Shown here: positions 42,135 through 51,250 of the stretch, piece by piece
Position numbering within the stretch: the stretch's first letter is position 1
How the letters are laid out: every line of letters begins with the position of its first letter
Assembly: GCF_014681765.1 (NCBI RefSeq)
Contig: NZ_CP061498.1
Location: 186,001 to 250,000 of the forward strand
Length of the DNA: 64,000 bases
Origin: Roseicitreum antarcticum
GTDB taxonomy: Bacteria > Pseudomonadota > Alphaproteobacteria > Rhodobacterales > Rhodobacteraceae
Direction of reading: 5' to 3'
Made by a program: the position numbers and the translations under genes
Notes under the pieces: model-generated
Told to the model about the DNA's origin: nothing
Database searches by the model: none
The model's input: only the letters and a program-made list of their open reading frames with translations

Positions 42135-43325
42135 CTACTTTGCCAGCGCGGCCACGCCCGGCAGGGTCTTGCCCTCCATCCATTCGAGGAAAGCGCCGCC
42201 GGCGGTCGAGATATAGGTGAAATGCTCTGCCGCGCCGGATTGATTGAGGGCCGAGACCGTGTCGCCGCCGCCCGCGACCGAGATCAGCTTGCCTGCCGCT
42301 GTCAGATCCGCGGCGCATTTCGCCGCCGCCGTGGTGGCGATGTGGAAGGGCGGCAGTTCGAAAACGCCCAGCGGGCCGTTCCAGATCACGGTCTTGCAGG
42401 TTTTGAACACGGCTTCGATGTTGGCAATGCTGTCGGGGCCCGCGTCGAGGATCATCGCGTCGCTGGGGCATTGGGCAACCGGCACGGTCTGGGTGGCGGT
42501 GTCGGCCTTGAATTCCCACGCGACCACGATGTCGGTGGGCAGGTGGATGGTGCAGCCTGCGGCCTTTGCCTTTTCCAGAATCTCGCGCGCGGTGTCGGCC
42601 ATGTCGCGTTCGGCCATCGACGCGCCGACCTCGACCCCTTGCGCGACAAGGAAGGTGTTGGCCATGCCGCCGCCGATGATCAGGTGTTCGACCCGGCCCA
42701 CGAGGTTGCCCAGCAGGTCCAGCTTGGTCGAAACTTTCGCGCCCCCCACCACGGCGGCCACGGGACGGGCGGGGTTGCCAAGGGCTGCGTCAAGCGCCGT
42801 CAGTTCCGCCTCCATCAGCCGGCCGGCGCAGGCGGGCAGCAGATGCGCGATCGCCTCGGTCGAGGCATGCGCGCGGTGCGCCGCCGAGAAGGCGTCGTTC
42901 ACATAAAGGTTGCCCAATGCGGCCATGGACGCGGCCAGCAGCTTGTCATTCTTTTCTTCGCCCGCGTGGAAACGGGTGTTTTCCAACAGCAGGACATCGC
43001 CCGTCTGCATCGCCGATACGGCTTCCTTTGCGGGCACGCCGATGCAGTCCGACGCGAAGGACACGGGTTGACCCAGCGCGGCCTCCAGCGCGGGGATGAG
43101 GTGTTGCAGCGACATTTCCGGCACGACCTTGCCCTTTGGCCGGTCGAAATGCGCCAGCAGCACCGGCTTGCCGCCCGCGTCCAGAATAGCGCGGACCGTG
43201 GGGATGATCCGGTCGATCCGCGTGGCGTCGGTGACTTTGCCGTCCTTCATCGGCACGTTGATGTCGACGCGCACCAGCGCAACCTTGCCCGCCAGATCCA
43301 TATCGTCGAGGGTTTTGAAGTCCAT
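42135..43325 (-). CDS. pgk: Phosphoglycerate kinase
   Basis: 396 residues with the substrate-binding [12 protein letters not shown] (N-terminal), [11 protein letters not shown], the hinge region, and the nucleotide-binding [14 protein letters not shown] and GGGDTVSAL near the C-terminus. It transfers phosphate from 1,3-bisphosphoglycerate to ADP in glycolysis. Single gene, divergent from the cyclophilin pair. Confidence 0.97.
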   Translation of the reverse strand: MDFKTLDDMDLAGKVALVRVDINVPMKDGKVTDATRIDRIIPTVRAILDAGGKPVLLAHFDRPKGKVVPEMSLQHLIPALEAALGQPVSFASDCIGVPAKEAVSAMQTGDVLLLENTRFHAGEEKNDKLLAASMAALGNLYVNDAFSAAHRAHASTEAIAHLLPACAGRLMEAELTALDAALGNPARPVAAVVGGAKVSTKLDLLGNLVGRVEHLIIGGGMANTFLVAQGVEVGASMAERDMADTAREILEKAKAAGCTIHLPTDIVVAWEFKADTATQTVPVAQCPSDAMILDAGPDSIANIEAVFKTCKTVIWNGPLGVFELPPFHIATTAAAKCAADLTAAGKLISVAGGGDTVSALNQSGAAEHFTYISTAGGAFLEWMEGKTLPGVAALAK

Positions 43326-43481
43326 GATGCGCCGCTCCTGTTTGAATTCGCGCGACTGTCGCCAATGCCCGTGCCGAGGTCAACCCGAAGTGACCCGGTG
43401 GCACCGGCCATGGGGGCTTTTCCTTTGGCCCCACGGGCGATAGTGTCTGCCCTCAGTATCAAACGCACAAGGACCATCAGA

Positions 43482-43988
43482 ATGGCCGAGATCAAAGACC
43501 CTGAAAACACCCTGCTGATCGAACTGAAGGGCGGTACCGTCACCGTGGAATTGCTGCCCGACATCGCGCCCCAGCATTGCGCCCGCATCAAGGAACTGGC
43601 GCGCGCCGGGTCCTATGACAACGTGGTGTTTCACCGGGTGATCGACGGGTTCATGGCGCAGACCGGCGACGTGGCCAATGGCAATGCCGAAAAAGACTTC
43701 AACATCCGCCGCGCGGGCACCGGCGCGTCTGACCTGCCCGACGTTCCGGCAGAGTTTTCGGGCATCCCGCATGACCGGGGCACCATTGGCGCTGCGCGGT
43801 CGTCGAACCCCAACAGCGCGAACAGCCAGTTCTTCATCAACTTTGCTGACAACCATTTCCTCAACCGCCAGTACACCGTCTATGGCCGTGTCATCGCGGG
43901 GATGGAGCATGTGGACGCGATCACCCGCGGTGAGCCGCCTGCGAGCCCGGACCGCATGATCAGCGTAAAGGTGGCCGCCGATGCGTGA
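43482..43988 (+). CDS. Cytoplasmic cyclophilin-type peptidyl-prolyl isomerase
   Basis: 168 residues, no signal. Cyclophilin core with FHRVIDGFMAQTGD (catalytic Arg region), MARS-like GAARSSNPNSANSQFFIN and LNRQYTVYGRV. The much longer open frame upstream is antisense to pgk and not real. ATG at 43482 gives MAEIKDPENTLLIELKGG. It overlaps the next, exported cyclophilin by eight bases, so both are made from one message. Confidence 0.94.
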   Translation: MAEIKDPENTLLIELKGGTVTVELLPDIAPQHCARIKELARAGSYDNVVFHRVIDGFMAQTGDVANGNAEKDFNIRRAGTGASDLPDVPAEFSGIPHDRGTIGAARSSNPNSANSQFFINFADNHFLNRQYTVYGRVIAGMEHVDAITRGEPPASPDRMISVKVAADA

Positions 43989-44595
43989 TCGTCTTATCGC
44001 GGGCGGATTGTTCGCGCTGGGTTTCGTGATCCTGGGCGCCAGCTACCTCAGCATGACGGGCGGGGTTTCGGCGCAGGATTACAGCGCCGTTGACACCGGC
44101 GGCCCCTATCTGGTGATCGAGGTCGCGGGCGAGGCGAATGGTACCGTCCGCGTCGATCTGCGCCCCGATGTCGCGCCGCAGCATGTGGAACAGATCGTCA
44201 CACTGGCCGAGCAGGGCGCCTATGATGGCGTGGTGTTCCACCGCGTGATCGATGGTTTCATGGCGCAGACCGGCGATGTGCAATTCGGCAAGTCGGGCGG
44301 CGATACGTCGCGCGCCGGGACGGGGGGCTCTGACCTCGGGGATATTCCGGCCGAGTTTTCCGACCTGTCGTTTCAGCGCGGCGTCGTCGGCATGGCGCGC
44401 AGCCAGAGCCCGGACAGCGCGAACAGCCAGTTCTTCATCATGTTCGACGACACGCCACATCTGAACGGGGCATATACCGTCGTGGGCCAGGTGGTCGACG
44501 GGATCGAGGTTGTGGACGCCATCAAACGCGGCGGCGGCGGCAACGGCAGCGTGACCGACCCCGACCGCATGGTGCGCGTGACGGTTGAAGACTGA
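43981..44595 (+). CDS. Periplasmic cyclophilin-type peptidyl-prolyl isomerase
   Basis: 204 residues: N-terminal hydrophobic signal/anchor (LIAGGLFALGFVILGASYL, about 5-23) followed by a cyclophilin domain with FHRVIDGFMAQTGD and GMARSQSPDSANSQFFIM. It probably helps folding in the periplasm. It is a duplicate of the cytoplasmic isomerase before it, now specialised for export. Confidence 0.93.
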   Translation: MRDRLIAGGLFALGFVILGASYLSMTGGVSAQDYSAVDTGGPYLVIEVAGEANGTVRVDLRPDVAPQHVEQIVTLAEQGAYDGVVFHRVIDGFMAQTGDVQFGKSGGDTSRAGTGGSDLGDIPAEFSDLSFQRGVVGMARSQSPDSANSQFFIMFDDTPHLNGAYTVVGQVVDGIEVVDAIKRGGGGNGSVTDPDRMVRVTVED

Positions 44596-44620
44596 CGCCC
44601 GACCTATGGCGATGTGACCA

Positions 44621-44656
44621 AGCCGCGCGGCCCGTTGGGGTGGCGCGGCTTTTTGT
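44621..44656 (+). terminator. Terminator after the cyclophilin operon
   Basis: Arms AGCCGCGC at 44621-44628 and GCGCGGCT at 44643-44650, followed by TTTTTG. Confidence 0.8.
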
Positions 44657-44722
44657 TTGAAAGATCATGTTTTCAGTGTGTTGCCCGGCGTTTCTAATGT
44701 GGTTTTCCCGGTGCGACGCGCC

Positions 44723-45904
44723 TCAGGAAAGGGTCCGCACGCCACGCGCGATGCCGTCCAGACTCATCGGGACCATGGCACCGTCGAAGATCTGGCGGAT
44801 CAGGCTGATTGAATGTGACGTGTTCCAGAAGCGTTCGGGCGTCGGGTTGATCCACAGGCAGTTTGGCCATTGGTCGCGCGCGCGGGCCAGCCAGACCTGC
44901 CCGGCTTCCGGGTTCCAGTGTTCATTCGCGCCGCCGGGATGCGTGACCTCATAGGGCGACATATTGGCGTCGCCTACGAAGATGCATTTGTAGTCAGGGC
45001 CATAGCGGTGCAGCACGTCCCATGTGGGGGTGCGGGCATTCCAGCGGCGGGAATTGTCGCGCCAGACATATTCGTACAGGCAATTGTGGAAATAGAAGTG
45101 TTCCAGATGCTTGAATTCGGACCGCGCGGCGCTGAAAAGCTCTTCCATGACGCGCACATGGGGGTCCATGGAGCCGCCGATATCGAAGAAGATCAGCACC
45201 TTGACGGCGTTGCGCCGCTCTGCCCGTGTCTTGATGTCCAGCCAGCCCTGTTCGGCGGTCGAGCGGATGGTGCCGTCGAGGTCCAGTTCCTGCGCCGCGC
45301 CATCGCGCGCCCAGCGGCGCAGGCGTTTCAGCGCCACCTTGATGTTGCGCGTACCCAGTTCGACCGAGTCGTCCAGATTGCGGAATTCGCGCTTGTCCCA
45401 GACCTTTACCGCGCGGCCATGGCGGCCGGTGTCTTGCCCGATGCGCACGCCTTCGGGGTTGTAGCCATAGGCACCAAAGGGGCTGGTGCCTGCGGTGCCC
45501 ACCCATTTGTTCCCCCCCTGATGGCGGCCTTGCTGCTCGGCCAGCCGTGCGCGCAGCGTCTCCATCAGTTTGTCGAACCCGCCAAGCGCCGCTATTTCGG
45601 CCTTTTCGGCGTCGGTCAGGTGCTTTTCGGCCATTTTGGCCAGCCATTCGGGGGGCAGGTCGATGGCGTCGAGCACGGCCCCGGGGGTGATGCCCTCCAG
45701 TCCCTGAAAGCTTGCGGCAAAGGCGCGGTCGAAACGGTCCAGATACCGCTCATCCTTGACCATGATCGCGCGGGCCAGATAGTAGAAACCGTCGATGTCG
45801 TAGGTCACAAGACCGCGCGACATCGCTTCCAGAAAAGCCAGATATTCGCGCAGGCTGACCGGAACACCCCCGGCACGCAACTGGTCGAAAAACGGCTGAA
45901 ACAT
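44723..45904 (-). CDS. VWA domain protein of the CoxE/MoxR-partner type
   Basis: 393 residues, no signal peptide. The N-terminal half is a helical region; the VWA fold starts near VKVLIFFDIGGSMDPHVRVMEEL. Its MIDAS motif is DIGGS rather than the usual DxSxS, so metal binding may be altered. Proteins of this type work with MoxR AAA ATPases, one of which heads the same minus-strand gene series at 47988-48830. The client assembled or activated by the pair is unknown. Confidence 0.85.
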   Translation of the reverse strand: MFQPFFDQLRAGGVPVSLREYLAFLEAMSRGLVTYDIDGFYYLARAIMVKDERYLDRFDRAFAASFQGLEGITPGAVLDAIDLPPEWLAKMAEKHLTDAEKAEIAALGGFDKLMETLRARLAEQQGRHQGGNKWVGTAGTSPFGAYGYNPEGVRIGQDTGRHGRAVKVWDKREFRNLDDSVELGTRNIKVALKRLRRWARDGAAQELDLDGTIRSTAEQGWLDIKTRAERRNAVKVLIFFDIGGSMDPHVRVMEELFSAARSEFKHLEHFYFHNCLYEYVWRDNSRRWNARTPTWDVLHRYGPDYKCIFVGDANMSPYEVTHPGGANEHWNPEAGQVWLARARDQWPNCLWINPTPERFWNTSHSISLIRQIFDGAMVPMSLDGIARGVRTLS

Positions 45905-45907
45905 GGG

Positions 45908-46072
45908 TTACAACAGCCTTTCCACCCCGATGGTGACAAAAAGCCCGACGATCGCGCCGATGATGGCGAAAACGGCAGCATATTGCGCGGCATCAAAGCC
46001 ATTGCCACCGCGCCGTTTCGCGCGCCAGCCGCCGTACACGGCACCTGCAATCATGCAAAAAAGAACGATCAT
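45908..46072 (-). CDS. Small membrane protein (54 residues)
   Basis: The ORF is short but convincing: ATG at 46072 with AGGAGA ten bases upstream, MIVLFCMIAGAVYGGWRAKR, a Gly/Asn turn, and a second span AVFAIIGAIVGLFVTIGV, ending three bases before the VWA gene. The two hairpinned spans with a short basic loop suggest an inner-membrane protein. Nothing known about its function; position between the DUF2927 and VWA genes suggests it belongs with them. Confidence 0.75.
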   Translation of the reverse strand: MIVLFCMIAGAVYGGWRAKRRGGNGFDAAQYAAVFAIIGAIVGLFVTIGVERLL

Positions 46073-46093
46073 CCGCCAGTTTCTCCTGTTATT

Positions 46094-47542
46094 TCAGCGC
46101 GACACGGGCAGGGCGCGGGTCAGGGCGGCGACCTCGGCCAACCTTGCACGCACCGCGTCATCGGTGCCGAAGCCATAGCGCGCCCAGATCAGACTGTCGA
46201 GGCGCAGCGCCGCGGCATCGGCGCGCGCGCCCATCGCCTGCAACGCTTCGGCGCGCAGCAGTTGCAGCGACGACAGAAGGGCGGCGTTTTCGGTGCGCCG
46301 CGCGACCGGGATCGCGCGGGTGGTCAGTTGCATCACCAGATCCATCTGGCCCGAGGCCAGCGCCTGCACCGTCAGTTGCATATCGACATGGGCGGCGTGC
46401 ACCTCGGCGCCCGGAAGGTCGCGGTAGATTGCGCCCGCGCGGATCAGCGCGGCCAGCGCGGCCTCGCCTTCTTGCGGGGGCAAGAAGCGCGCGACCAGAA
46501 ACAGGCTGAGCGCCAGCCGCCCGTCCTGCCAGCCCGCCGCGTTGGCCAGTGTCAGCGCCCGGCTGGCCGCGTCCAGCCGCATGTCGCGCCCGCCCTCGCC
46601 GCCAAAAGCGGCCTCGATTGCGTTGATCCACGCGCGGGGGGTGGGGCCTGCGGGGCCGGTGCCGCCGCGTTCCCCGCGTGGGTTGAGGCGCGCCAGCACG
46701 GCGGGCAGCACGGCGGCCACTTGCGCGGGGCGCATGCCATTTTGCAACGCCGGGTCGTTCCAGGCGCGCAGGACCAGCATGTCAAAGCCGGTCAGCGCGG
46801 TCTGGAAATTATCATCGTTGAAGATCGAATCCGTCAGGCGGAACAGGTCGTTCAGGGGGCCCAGCGCTTGCCCGACCTCTTCGTGCAGGCAGTCGCGGGT
46901 TTCTTGCGGGGTGGTGTCGGAGGGGATGAAAATGCCCACTTCCTGGCGCACCGAGACCTGCGCCCAGTCCAGCGCCGGGTTGCGGCGGTTGGCGCGGAAA
47001 TCCTGCCAGCTGCTGACATTGGGCACCAGAAAACACGCCGCCTGCGGCACCAGCGACCGGATGCGGGCGCGCGGCAGGAAGGTCACGTTGATCCGGGCGG
47101 GTTGGTCTTCGGGCACGCGGGTGATGTCGATGTCGGCTTCACTGCGCAGGCGTTGGATCAGCCGGTCGGTATCGGTCAGCGCGCCAACGGGCGGGGCGCC
47201 GGTGACGCGCAGGGTCACGGGGCCGTCGAAGCGCGACAGCGCGGGGACCGCGCGCCCGGATTCGAGGAAGAACCCCATTTCCAGGATATCGCGCACCATG
47301 TCGGCATTGGCGCGCGCGGGTGGCAGCGGATCGGGAGGGCCAAAGCGTGGCAGCGCTGGCAGCGGCATGGCGCTGGCCGCCATCCGTTCGGACACATCGG
47401 GGGCCTGCGCGCCACAGGCCGCCAGCACCAGCAGCGCGGCGAGGGTTGTCGCGCCTGCGCTTATCCTTTTAATACAGCGCCTTGCGGGGCGGCCTTCAAC
47501 CAATTTATGAACCTGGACGGCCGCAGGCGCCACAAGGCTCAT
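46094..47542 (-). CDS. DUF2927 lipoprotein
   Basis: 482 residues with a lipoprotein signal ending LLVLAACGAQ near residue 47. The DUF2927 region (about 75-260) includes ETRDCLHEEVGQALGPLNDL and DSIFNDDN, with a His-Glu-Glu pair that could hold zinc. The C-terminal half is helical and Ala-rich. The ATG at 47542 overlaps the stop of the GNAT gene (TGATG). The signal region is preceded by about 28 hydrophilic residues, so a later start is possible. Confidence 0.82.
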   Translation of the reverse strand: MSLVAPAAVQVHKLVEGRPARRCIKRISAGATTLAALLVLAACGAQAPDVSERMAASAMPLPALPRFGPPDPLPPARANADMVRDILEMGFFLESGRAVPALSRFDGPVTLRVTGAPPVGALTDTDRLIQRLRSEADIDITRVPEDQPARINVTFLPRARIRSLVPQAACFLVPNVSSWQDFRANRRNPALDWAQVSVRQEVGIFIPSDTTPQETRDCLHEEVGQALGPLNDLFRLTDSIFNDDNFQTALTGFDMLVLRAWNDPALQNGMRPAQVAAVLPAVLARLNPRGERGGTGPAGPTPRAWINAIEAAFGGEGGRDMRLDAASRALTLANAAGWQDGRLALSLFLVARFLPPQEGEAALAALIRAGAIYRDLPGAEVHAAHVDMQLTVQALASGQMDLVMQLTTRAIPVARRTENAALLSSLQLLRAEALQAMGARADAAALRLDSLIWARYGFGTDDAVRARLAEVAALTRALPVSR

Positions 47543-47991
47543 CACAAGGGCCGGGTATATTTGATGAAGGGGGTCAGCGTGCCTACCTGATCGTAGAGCC
47601 GCCGCGCCGTCGCGTTGAAATCTTGCGTGGTCCAGTAGACGCGCGGCACACCTGCGGCATCGGCGCGGTCATAGACGGCATGGATCAGCGCGCGCGCCAC
47701 GCCGCGGCCGCGGGCCTCGGGCGTGGTGAAAAGATCTTGCAGATAGCAGATGCCCGCCGGATGCCATGTGTGCGCGTGAAAGAGGTAATGCACCAGCCCC
47801 AGCAAGGTGCCATCCGCGTCGGCTACCATTCCGAAGGGGCCGTGCGGGTCGCCTGACAGCAGGCGCGCAAAGGTGTCGTCGAACACGCTGTCGGGCAGTT
47901 CGGTTTCATAATAGGTCAGATAGCCGCGCCATAGCGCGCGCCACTGGTCGTGGTCGGCCTGCGTGATGGGGCGGATCCGGGGCGGGGTCAT
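47542..47991 (-). CDS. GNAT-family N-acetyltransferase
   Basis: 149 residues with the acetyl-CoA site in CYLQDLFTTPEARGRGVARALI (Q/RxxGxG/A form). The upstream open frame is antisense to nothing obvious but lacks a start site; ATG at 47991 overlaps the stop of the MoxR gene as ATGA. Substrate unknown. Its tight coupling to the MoxR ATPase is notable but may be fortuitous. Confidence 0.88.
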   Translation of the reverse strand: MTPPRIRPITQADHDQWRALWRGYLTYYETELPDSVFDDTFARLLSGDPHGPFGMVADADGTLLGLVHYLFHAHTWHPAGICYLQDLFTTPEARGRGVARALIHAVYDRADAAGVPRVYWTTQDFNATARRLYDQVGTLTPFIKYTRPL

Positions 47992-48830
47992 CGGGCAGTA
48001 CTCCGGTGCATGAAGGCAAGCCGTTCGAAAAGGTGCACATCCTGTTCGTTTTTCAGCAGCGCGCCATATAGTTTTGGCAATCCCTCGGCCCCGCTGCGGC
48101 GCAGGTCTTCGGCGCTCAGGTCTTCGGCCAGCAGCAGTTTCAGCCAATCCAGCACCTCGGAGGTCGAGGGTTTCTTCTTCAACCCCGGCGTGTCGCGCAG
48201 GGTGTAGAACTGGGACAATGCTTCGGCCAGCAGGGCGGGTTTAAGGGCCGGAAAATGCACCGCGACGATGCGCTTCATCGTTTCGGCATCGGGAAAGCGG
48301 ATGTAGTGGAAGAAGCAGCGCCGCAAGAAGGCGTCGGGCAGTTCCTTTTCGTTGTTCGAGGTGATGATGACCACGGGGCGGTGCCGCGCACGCACGGTCT
48401 CGCCCGTCTCGTAGACGTGGAAGGTCATCTGGTCGAGCTCTTGCAAAAGGTCGTTGGGGAACTCCACATCCGCCTTGTCGATTTCGTCGATCAGCAAGAC
48501 GACGCGCGCCTCTGCTGCGAAGGCCTGCCACAACATGCCCCGGCGGATGTAATTGCGCACATCGTCTACCCGTGCATCGCCAAGCTGGCTGTCACGCAGC
48601 CGCGATACGGCGTCGTATTCGTAAAGCCCCTGCTGCGCCCGTGTGGTGGATTTCACCCCCCATTCCAGCAGTGGCATGCCAAGGGCCGCAGCCACCTGGC
48701 GGGCCAGTTCGGTCTTGCCGGTGCCGGGCTCGCCCTTCACCAGAAGGGGACGTTCCAGCAGAACCGCCGCATCGACGGCAACCCGCAGATCTTCGGTCGC
48801 GATATAGCTGTCGGTAGAGGTGAATCGCAT
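47988..48830 (-). CDS. MoxR-type AAA+ ATPase
   Basis: 280 residues: Walker A GEPGTGKTE (near residue 34), Walker B VVLLIDEIDKAD (near 110), sensor 1 ITSNNEKELPDAFLRRCFFHYI. MoxR ATPases remodel or activate partner proteins together with VWA proteins such as CoxE; the VWA gene is four genes downstream on the same strand. The open frame upstream to 49622 has no valid start. ATG at 48830 gives MRFTSTDSYIATED. Confidence 0.93.
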   Translation of the reverse strand: MRFTSTDSYIATEDLRVAVDAAVLLERPLLVKGEPGTGKTELARQVAAALGMPLLEWGVKSTTRAQQGLYEYDAVSRLRDSQLGDARVDDVRNYIRRGMLWQAFAAEARVVLLIDEIDKADVEFPNDLLQELDQMTFHVYETGETVRARHRPVVIITSNNEKELPDAFLRRCFFHYIRFPDAETMKRIVAVHFPALKPALLAEALSQFYTLRDTPGLKKKPSTSEVLDWLKLLLAEDLSAEDLRRSGAEGLPKLYGALLKNEQDVHLFERLAFMHRSTAR

Positions 48831-49034
48831 CGGAACTCCGCCCGCAATGGCCTGTTGGCGTCCAAGGTAGCGCGCGGTTAACTGGCCCGCAACCTGTGGT
48901 AGGCGTAGGCGATAATCCGCGTGACAACGCAAGATGCTTGCGGTATCTGGCAGCGCAAGGGAAGCCGGAGAATGACAGGCGACAACCCCACCGGGCATCG
49001 TCGGTCTGAAACCGGGCAGCAAGGGGACCCGAGA

Positions 49035-49457
49035 ATGAAGGCTGAGACTTTTTTGCCGCAAGATTACCGCCCGGCCGAGGACGAACCGTTCATGAATGAG
49101 CGGCAGCTGGAGTATTTTCGCCGTAAGTTGCTGGACTGGCGCGAAGATGTGCTGAACGGCAGCCGTGAAACGCTGGAGGGGCTGGCGAACGGCACCCGCG
49201 CGATTCCCGATATTGCCGATCGCGCGTCCGAAGAAACCGACCGAGCGCTGGAGTTGCGGACACGGGACCGGCAGCGCAAACTGGTCTCCAAGATCGAAGC
49301 GGCGCTGCGGCGGATCGAAAACGGTGAATTCGGCTATTGCGAAGTGAGCGGTGAGCCGATTTCGCTGAAGCGGCTGGACGCGCGCCCGATCGCGACCATG
49401 ACGCTGGAAGCGCAGGAAAAACACGAGCGCCGCGAGAAAGTACACCGCGATACCTGA
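49035..49457 (+). CDS. dksA: DksA-family RNA polymerase-binding regulator
   Basis: 140 residues: coiled-coil with the DxxDxA-type tip PDIADRASEETDRALELR and a C-terminal zinc-finger-like region FGYCEVSGEPISLKRLDARP. Only one of the four classical cysteines remains, as in other alphaproteobacterial DksA proteins that do not need zinc. With ppGpp it adjusts transcription to nutrient supply. AGGGGA precedes the ATG at 49035, and a strong terminator follows. Confidence 0.92.
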   Translation: MKAETFLPQDYRPAEDEPFMNERQLEYFRRKLLDWREDVLNGSRETLEGLANGTRAIPDIADRASEETDRALELRTRDRQRKLVSKIEAALRRIENGEFGYCEVSGEPISLKRLDARPIATMTLEAQEKHERREKVHRDT

Positions 49458-49486
49458 GCGGACGGGGCGCCCATATTGATGCTGGA

Positions 49487-49522
49487 GAAAACCACCGTGG
49501 CAGCCCTGCCACGGTGGTTTTC
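49487..49522 (+). terminator. Terminator after dksA
   Basis: Sixteen-base-pair stem with arms 49487-49502 and 49507-49522 (GAAAACCACCGTGGCA) and a GCCC loop; the A and T tracts at the ends allow bidirectional action. Confidence 0.88.
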
Positions 49523-49721
49523 GTTGGGGGCTACGGACTGCGCATGCCTGTCCGCTTTGGCGCGCAGCGCTGTTACGTTGCGGCGGCGCGCACGGGTCGC
49601 AAAGGCGGGTGGTTTGTCGCATGTGATGCGGGCCAAGATGCGGGCATCTTGGCGCAAGCGAGAGGCTGCGCCCGGCAGGTGATTGCCGCCGGTGTGCTGC
49701 GAAACAGAAGGATCAGCGCTG

Positions 49722-51059
49722 ATGAGGATCAAGACCGCAGTGGTTCTGGGCGGCGGCGTCGCGGGGCTGGCTGCAGCGACGCTTCTGTCGCAGCGCGGTG
49801 TGGCGGTCCGGCTGCTGGAACAGGCCCCCGCGATCACCGAGGTTGGCGCGGGGCTTCAGATCAGCCCCAATGGCGTGGCGGTGCTGCGCGCCATGGGCTT
49901 GGGCGGGCAGGTGGCGGCGCGCGCCGTTTGCGCCCGCGCGGTGGAACTGCGGCGGGCCGCCGATGGCGGGCTGGTCACGCGGCTGGACCTGTCGGCTTAT
50001 GACCGGGCGCGCCCGGATGCGGCCCGCGGTGCGGCGGCACCTGGCAAGGCGGTGTTGAACACGCGGGCGTCCAGCGGATTTGCCTTAGGCGACGCAGGCC
50101 CGGATGACGCGGGATCAAGTGACGCGGGCCGATCTGACGCGGGCCGATCCGAGACTGGCCGATCCGAGACGGCTGGGCAGGGGGGCTTTTACTTCTTTCA
50201 CCGTGCCGACCTGGTGGCGATGCTGGCCGATCACGCCCGCGCCGCAGGTGTTGAAATCGTCCTGAACGCCTGCGCCGTATCCGTCACCCCGGGTGCGCCC
50301 GCCACCGTGCAGCTTGCCGATGGCACGACCGAACAGGCCGATCTGGTCGTTGGGGCGGATGGCCTACGGTCGGTCACCCGGGCGGCGGTCGGCCCGGCGG
50401 CGCCTGCGGCCTTTACCGGGCAGGTGGCGTGGCGCGCCGTGGTCCCTGCATCTGCGGGCGATGCCGCGCCGGTGGCGCAGGTCTTCATGGGGCCGGGGCG
50501 GCATCTGGTCAGCTATCCGCTGCGCGGGGGGCAGCAGCGCAATATCGTCGCGGTCGAGGAGCGGCAGGGCTGGACCGCCGAGGGCTGGCACCAAAGCGAC
50601 TCGGCCGCCAATCTGTGCGCGGCATTCGCGGGTTTCGGCGGCCCGGTGCCGGGCTGGCTGGCACAGGTGACGCAGGTACATCTGTGGGGGCTGTTCCGCC
50701 ACCCGGTCGCACCATGTTGGGGTGCCGAGGGCGTGGCGATTCTGGGCGATGCCGCGCATCCGACCCTGCCCTTCATGGCGCAGGGCGCGAATATGGCGCT
50801 GGAAGATGCCTGGGTGCTGGCCGGGGCGCTGGCCGGGGCGCTGACGTGGGGCGAGGGCGTTGCGGCGTTTCAGGTCGCACGCCGGGCACGGGTGGTGCGC
50901 GTTGTCGATGCCGCCACGACCAACGCACGCCTTTATCATTTGCGCGGGCCGGTGGCTTTGGCCGCGCATGCGGCGCTGCGGCTGGGCGGAACGCTGGCGC
51001 CCGGTGCTGCGTTAAGACGGTATGACTGGATTTACGGACACGATGTTACTGCGCCCTGA
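49722..51059 (+). CDS. FAD-dependent aromatic hydroxylase (salicylate hydroxylase-like)
   Basis: 445 residues with GGGVAGLAAATLLSQRG (8-24), the DG motif VVGADGLRSVTR, and GDAAHPTLPFMAQGANMALEDA, the pattern of salicylate 1-monooxygenase and 3-hydroxybenzoate 6-hydroxylase. Substrate is not predictable. Residues near 129-150 are a tandem repeat (DAGRS, ETGRS units) inserted before the conserved FYFFHRADL. Start at 49722 chosen because it begins the FAD fold; 13 more codons upstream are possible. Confidence 0.85.
   Translation: MRIKTAVVLGGGVAGLAAATLLSQRGVAVRLLEQAPAITEVGAGLQISPNGVAVLRAMGLGGQVAARAVCARAVELRRAADGGLVTRLDLSAYDRARPDAARGAAAPGKAVLNTRASSGFALGDAGPDDAGSSDAGRSDAGRSETGRSETAGQGGFYFFHRADLVAMLADHARAAGVEIVLNACAVSVTPGAPATVQLADGTTEQADLVVGADGLRSVTRAAVGPAAPAAFTGQVAWRAVVPASAGDAAPVAQVFMGPGRHLVSYPLRGGQQRNIVAVEERQGWTAEGWHQSDSAANLCAAFAGFGGPVPGWLAQVTQVHLWGLFRHPVAPCWGAEGVAILGDAAHPTLPFMAQGANMALEDAWVLAGALAGALTWGEGVAAFQVARRARVVRVVDAATTNARLYHLRGPVALAAHAALRLGGTLAPGAALRRYDWIYGHDVTAP
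50106..50165 (+). repeat. Four tandem 15-bp units inside the hydroxylase gene
   Basis: Units GACGCGGGCCGATCT and variants code for DAGSS, DAGRS, DAGRS and ETGRS in frame. They add a flexible insert to the protein. Confidence 0.85.
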
Positions 51060-51190
51060 GGGCGGCATGTGGCGCAGTATGTTGCAAGATTGCTTGCGGC
51101 GCAGGCCGTGCGACCTGTCAGATTGCGCTGAGCGGGGCAGCCGACGCGGTTTATGCAACGCCATTTTCCGGCGTATTCCGCGCGCTGCCC

Positions 51191-51235
51191 CGACGCTTAG
51201 ACCCGAGACGCTTAGACCCGAGACGCTTAGACCCG
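51191..51235. repeat. Three tandem 15-bp units downstream of the DUF882 gene
   Basis: Units of AGACGCTTAGACCCG (first base varies) repeat three times in the gap between the hydroxylase and the DUF882 gene. Confidence 0.9.
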
Positions 51236-51250
51236 AGGTTCAGCCGGAGA

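Noticed and set aside
44870-47590. 906-codon plus-strand open frame
   Set aside because: It is antisense to the VWA, DUF2927 and small membrane protein genes, has no recognisable domain, and results from high GC in the third codon positions.
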